From positions 1 to 64,000 of the forward strand of contig JAKCWW010000355.1 in NCBI GenBank assembly GCA_026260175.1: a stretch of DNA of 64,000 nt, given 5' to 3'. Position numbers and translations under genes: made by a program. The notes below the pieces were generated by a model that searched no databases, was not told the origin of the DNA, and saw only the letters and a program-made list of their open reading frames with translations. Each line of letters begins with the position of its first letter. Position 1 is the stretch's first letter. Positions 58,910 through 64,000 of this stretch are shown here, piece by piece. Origin of the DNA: Reticulitermes lucifugus (taxonomy: Eukaryota; Arthropoda; Insecta; Blattodea; Rhinotermitidae).

Positions 58910-60600
58910 TTTCCTAAATGCACAGGTTGTGCTCGACTCTTATTGTAGTCCTTTATTAATGACAAATTCTTCAACCTGTGCAATAACAAATTTCTAGGAT
59001 CTATTCCTCTCCCACTTTCATCAGGAATATAATTTGTATATGTTATGTGTTGTTCCCAAGTTTTCAAATCTCTTTTACATGACTTTGCTGTTGCTTTTGA
59101 CTTTCTGCTATAATCATATACTTCATACGTGGCACATATGACTTTAGAAAGAATTTTTTATTGTTGATGAGAAAACTGTGTTCTTATTTATGGGGTTTGA
59201 AGATTTATTAAAGAGATAAATACAATCAGCATAATGAAGTGTCATAATTAGACCATTCAGTTTAGCCACATTCACTTACCACTAAATGCACAACCTCAGG
59301 GCCACGTCTGGAAACAGCTGAAAACCATTTCCTGAATTTATTTTTACTACGGTCGTCACATAGCGCTGAATGTCTTCAAGTGACTCAAAATGAGACCCGT
59401 TCAAGGAGAGTTATTGTTGTGTGAACATAAACATGACACGGGACCAAGCACGACAGTACGTACGGTGGATGTTTCTGTATATGTATTTATTCGGCCGCAC
59501 CGTAAGTGTAAAAAGAATTGTCAGGGAGAAAAACCTAACAGTTCGGCCAAATATTTTGTGAGAATTTGTGCGAGGCACCTAACAAACTAAGTTCATTTAC
59601 ATTAAAATCAGTCTAGCCTGTTAGATCACCAAAGAAACGTTTAAAGTGCAATAACATAATTTACCAATTCCATTTTGTCTTCTCTTCATATGTGTCCATG
59701 TCTCCTACTTTTCACCTCCGTGTTTAGTCGTGAAAGGATCTGCATTCACTGACTAGTGAATTCCTTCGTTCATTAAGATGCGAAGACTTCTGACACAATA
59801 ACCGGATCAAATATGGTCAAGCCGGAACTGCTCCAGCCAGCTTCAAAGTAACATTCATTTATTTTTTCCAGCATTACTAGGTACCTCCAGCACACTGTAT
59901 GGTTTGAGACAAGCAGATTCAAATCAAAGGAAAGGTCTACGCTTGCAGCTTCTTAGGTCCCGGCACATTACCTAATCCAGTCCAGTAGAGTGTAATGGAG
60001 TCACTAAATACTGCAAAGCAGGCCCTCAGCTTTACTCGACTGAACGTGCACGGTGTACCAGATGCATGCAGAATTCTAGTACGTACAGGCGCAGACTCTA
60101 TTCGGCTTGACAGGACTCGATTCCGTTAGTCTGCCCGCAGACTTGAATCCATTTGACTGTAATCAATTTTGTATGTGGGTAAATAGTAAATATCTAGTAC
60201 ATAACCTGTTCACTTGCTTTTTGTATCTGCTTCGTCATTGGAGCATTTCCCCCTGAGACCATTCAAAGAGGAAATATTCGTTGCAATATGTATGCTTGCG
60301 AAGTGTAAAAATAGTACTGATATTACCTTAGCTATTATACTTCCGTGAACTCAATCATTGGTCTGATTTTCTTACAAATAAAATGTAACAAAATATGTAG
60401 CACCAGTGTCCCATTAGTAGATAATAACAACTGTCTTCTGTCAGTAGTGTATAAAACCTAGATTTGTCCAGTCTCATGTTTCTTGTGTAACCTGTGTGGT
60501 GTCGCATACTCAGAGACAGGCCGCGGCCCCCCACACACATGTAAGTGTACAGACCCTTACAAAAGTAGCTGACTTTAATTATGGATGGCTATCTTTAATC
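58910..60600. other. Anonymous stretch, no gene recognised
   Basis: No gene recognised. The first 150 bp may belong to the same repeat as the hammerhead-like motif just upstream, but I cannot set its border. Confidence 0.4.
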
Positions 60601-60604
60601 TAGG

Positions 60605-63560
60605 GTTCTCATTTTATAACATGGCACAGGTTTATTGCATCACCATATCCGTGTGTGTGTCCGTTCCCTTAAAACTCTTTGAACTAAAGAATTTTCATGA
60701 GATTTTGTACAATCTCATGGCACTAGATACAAGTTTAATTGTAACACATTTTAATATTGTACTACAAATAATTATAATTATGGCGGGCGTAAGCAGAGTT
60801 CCATGGTGAAGAGTCACACTAGCAGCACTTACTGTAGAATCCTGAAACTTCCTGTGACGCGCGCTAACATATCCTCCAAATATAGCCTATGTAACTTTTG
60901 TTTGAAGTAATACTTTTTACAGTTTAGAGCATAACAAAATGAAATGGTGTGAAATCTACATTCCACATTAGAATAACTCACTTGTAAATTAACAACAATC
61001 TATAGGCATCTGAGCACGTGACACTTTGTACAGATACACATGTAAGTAAATCATACACGTCTGTAAAGTTGGGTGTCAAAATTTATTATAAATTACCAAT
61101 GTGGTTATGGGGCGGATCTTTGAAGTTATATCTGACAAATGTAATGGAATCAGAGCAAGCACTAATAAAATTATCCACAGGAAGAAACACTCTCTCTGTA
61201 ATTGTAATTATTTACATGGAAATTTAAAATGTTACTAGGGGCATTCTAAGGAACTCTAACGTACAGCATGGGGTCAGATTTTTTACGCATTGCTAAACTG
61301 TACCTTCGCCAGTTTCTCTATGAAAGGAGAACATGTAGCAAGTGGTGCTGCTAATATCTTGCAATGTACAGTTTTAGTGGAGGTGAAGTGAGACACAGAT
61401 AAGTGGAAAGACAGCTGACAGTCGCGATGACAACAAGTCACAGAAAAGCGGGTAATTTGCAGCTGTAGCAGCAGCAGCAGATGAGCATGATAGCGTGGAG
61501 AAGTAGAAAGATGTGCGGGTCGGTGGAGTGCAGTCAAGTCGGTAATTGGTAGCAGCTCACTGGGCACTGCCTGCCGGTACCAAGCGACGAAGAGTATTGC
61601 CTTCCTTCTAAAACAGACAACGGCTTGTATTTCATATTGCAACGTAGTTCAAAAAACACCACCACGACATCTGTAGCTTCAGAGGTAAAACGTCTGACTT
61701 GTAACAGACGGTATCATTCATTGAGGTTTAGCTACGTCAAGACACAAATACATTATACACGTATATCGTCGATTGGAAAGGGTTTGGAAGGAAGCGGTTA
61801 CGATCTGTTGCAAAGTATGATCCCAGAAGTGAAGTATGTGACTGAGGAGTATCAGAAATAAACTCAGATACATCTGACCTGAGGGCAGAATGTGAAATCC
61901 CAGGACACAAAACAGCAGCGATATGTCTGATACCCACATCCGAAAGTCTAGAGAAACACCACCTTTTCAAACTTCTTCTCATGTCCCTATTGAATTCTAT
62001 TGTATTCGTCTTTAGTTACTCACTACGATTTCAAAAACGCTAATGGATTTTCAGTTGAAATGTGATTTACGAATTACGTTCTGTCATTAATATTATTATC
62101 AATTGTTACTTATTCTAAAACAAAATTTTACCTCATTATAAAAAAATAGTTCACAGTACCTCAAAAATTTTCAGGCAACAAAATACTAATCTCTTAAAGT
62201 TATGTAGTGACCAAGTGGCACGGGGGTAGGGCGAAACCTCCCTACACCTCCTAGTACACCTAAGCGCTACGTGAATTTGTGGAAGGTCGTCACCTGATTC
62301 CCAACTAAGGGTTGTGGACCACTAATGGTTCATCTATTCCCAGTCATTCCGGTATCTCTCTGGATCGTAGCTACTCACCATCTCACCTAACGGTGCGGCT
62401 ACCATGTTGTACTTAATCCCCCTCGGAGAATGTATGCAGTGTAAAATGCCATCGAATGATTGCCCACACCATCCAAATTTATTTCACAGGCCTTCTTGTG
62501 ACTAGTGCTAACCACTGGTGGATAAGTCTAGCTTACCCTAGGAAGGGATGTCAAGACAAACGATCGTAGGAATGCCTGAGAAAGGATCTCAGAATCTCGA
62601 GCGGTGAATGTTGGTTTACTAAGGCGCATTTTCCACACAGAAACAAAGATATTATCCACCCCACAAGCAGGCAACTGACTACACTACTTACCTATGTACA
62701 TCTACACACCACCAGCATCATAACCATAAGAGTTCGCTAACTCATTAATAACAGTTTACTCTCCTCCGATATTTGTACCAAATTTTTCTTTTATGGTTAG
62801 GCATAAACCCACGGACATAAAAATTTAGAAGAAAAAATCTACCTTTCTCCACTAAAAGTTACAACCATATTATCCTGCCTCCTGCTATCAGTGCCTCAGC
62901 TGACTGAGCAGATCCTTACAGGCATCGTACAAGGCTACTCTTCTATCTAAACCACGTTAACTGAATACGTGAACCAATATACATGGTTTTCTAAAATCTA
63001 GTCCATTCCATTTCTCTCAGGTTGTATCAAAACTCTGAGTAGAAATTACTGCATATTTTCGACATGGCGAGCCCTATAAAATAGGGGGAAAGTTTTGAGG
63101 AGCTGAAACACAGCCATCTTCAAAACAAGAAGGCTGCCCATGGAATTAGACAAATAAAACACTGACATAAAATTAAATAAAACAGCATCACATATAACGT
63201 GTTGTATTTGTGCCTATTATTCAAATTCACATCCTCAATGTGTGCAGTAAATTTATTTTGTACGCACAAATACAAGTTGTGTTTTTATGTTGTTTTGTTT
63301 CATTTTATATTAACAGAACACAACGGTGCTAAGAAAAAAATAACGAAATACACCTAAATAACATTGCCGATACGACATTAATGATAAAGGAAGAGGTGTT
63401 AACTAAAGGGTCTATACAAGACACCAGATACATTAACTAAATCTGATAAAGTAAGGTGTGAATATTTACCAGCGGCTGGCATTGTTTGAGTGACCTCAGA
63501 ATATAAGCATGCCTTACGACGGTTAGTTTCTTGCTATTTAACGAATGAACACCAAGTATA
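60605..63560. other. Anonymous stretch with overlapping frames at 61.3-62.0 kb
   Basis: Frames at 61283-61642 (minus, 119 codons), 61625-61861 (plus, 78 codons) and 61718-61982 (minus) overlap; none has a recognisable domain. A short CAG run (about 61467-61480) explains a Leu run in the minus frame. The GC-richer block at 62210-62560 has no frame or repeat that I can name. Confidence 0.4.
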
Positions 63561-63564
63561 TGGG

Positions 63565-63855
63565 ATACGCGGTGGCGCAGTTTGTTGAGGCACTGCAGTC
63601 GGGGGATCGATTCCCGATATGGTCACCAAGATTTTTCGTTGACATAATCATATAACTATAACCCTGGGGTCGATTCAGCCTCTGCCAGCTGTATCTCCTG
63701 GGGGTAAAGGCGGCCGGTGAGTAGGGATAACGACCTTACCACCTTCATGTGCCGATTGTCTAGAAATTCTGGGAGCCTCGACCTCCTGGAGCTCTAAGGA
63801 CCTGTCCAAACCTGTAATGGGAGAGCTTTCAGCTTTTACGCCAACTTTGCGTCAA
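63565..63855 (+). mobile_element. SINE B copy, diverged
   Basis: A box A-like GGTGGCGCAGTTTGTTGAGG (63571-63590) and a box B GGGGATCGATTCCCG (about 63602-63616) form a good tRNA-like head. The body is diverged but keeps CTGGGGTCGATTCAGCCTCT, TCCTGGGGGTAAAGGCGGCC and AACGACCTTACCACCTTCAT in family order. The sequence after about 63760 differs from the other copies, so this may be a subfamily or a copy with a replaced 3' end. Confidence 0.6.
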
Positions 63856-64000
63856 GAAAGCATTAAGATGATAGTGTGTAACGAATCTCACAAAACTCGA
63901 ATGACACCGATTTTGCCCTATTTCGAGGTACTATCCCAGCCTTTGCATAGAACGAATGTGGAAACCCACAATTAATTTACGTCAGAATTGAGAAGTCATG

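Noticed and set aside
62200-62650. GC-richer block considered as a terminal repeat of an LTR-type element
   Set aside because: No second copy in the window, no TG...CA ends, primer site or coding remnant was seen.
1-64000. Host protein-coding genes, CRISPR arrays, rRNA or telomeric TTAGG arrays
   Set aside because: I looked for them on both strands and found none that the sequence supports.

Overview
The window looks like gene-poor nuclear DNA from a large, repeat-rich insect genome. The organism is probably a cockroach or close relative: the decayed non-LTR retrotransposon peptides (for example the 3' end reading GYGPVVRQTTE, and the one reading GKPEGKRPLGRPRRRWEDN) are ones I recall as very common in Blattodea, especially Periplaneta. 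That is recall, not a search. Base composition is AT-rich, and long open frames are few. I found no host gene I can name, and no rRNA, real tRNA, CRISPR, or bacterial features.

Almost everything supportable is repeat. (1) LINE family A: about ten decayed 3' fragments (15.2, 23.2, 24.5, 35.0, 38.2, 39.4, 40.7, 43.2, 50.1 and 58.6 kb), mostly on the plus strand, including one tandem pair. (2) LINE family B: two 3' ends with GAAT tails (22.4 and 55.6 kb); the second is interrupted by a 50-N assembly gap. (3) An R4/Dong-like LINE with a zinc knuckle and a restriction-like endonuclease domain (12.3-13.3 kb). (4) tRNA-derived SINEs of three types: a widespread arthropod type (0.3 and 44.6 kb), a GGTAAAGCGGCCG-bodied type (about nine pieces, all on plus), and one AAAG-tailed insertion with a perfect 12-bp target-site duplication (20.2 kb).

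The most interesting signal is a set of hammerhead-ribozyme-like motifs with a CTGATGA or CTGAAGA core, stem II, GAA and a self-complementary ACATGT or ACGT stem III. The best is on the minus strand at 26401-26448, with a perfect 8-bp stem I. It faces a second copy within a 223-bp palindrome (26368-26590). Further copies lie at 58865-58907, 37841-37881 and 49611-49658, with a weak one near 33.8 kb. These resemble the hammerheads known from Penelope-like elements and metazoan retrozymes.

Other landmarks: a 219-bp GTN/GCN trinucleotide microsatellite at 8.7 kb, a long degenerate CATTCATC-type tract at 26.9-27.5 kb, and one unexplained long open frame in a CpG-rich patch at 30.8-31.5 kb. The remaining stretches look like anonymous intergenic or intronic DNA.
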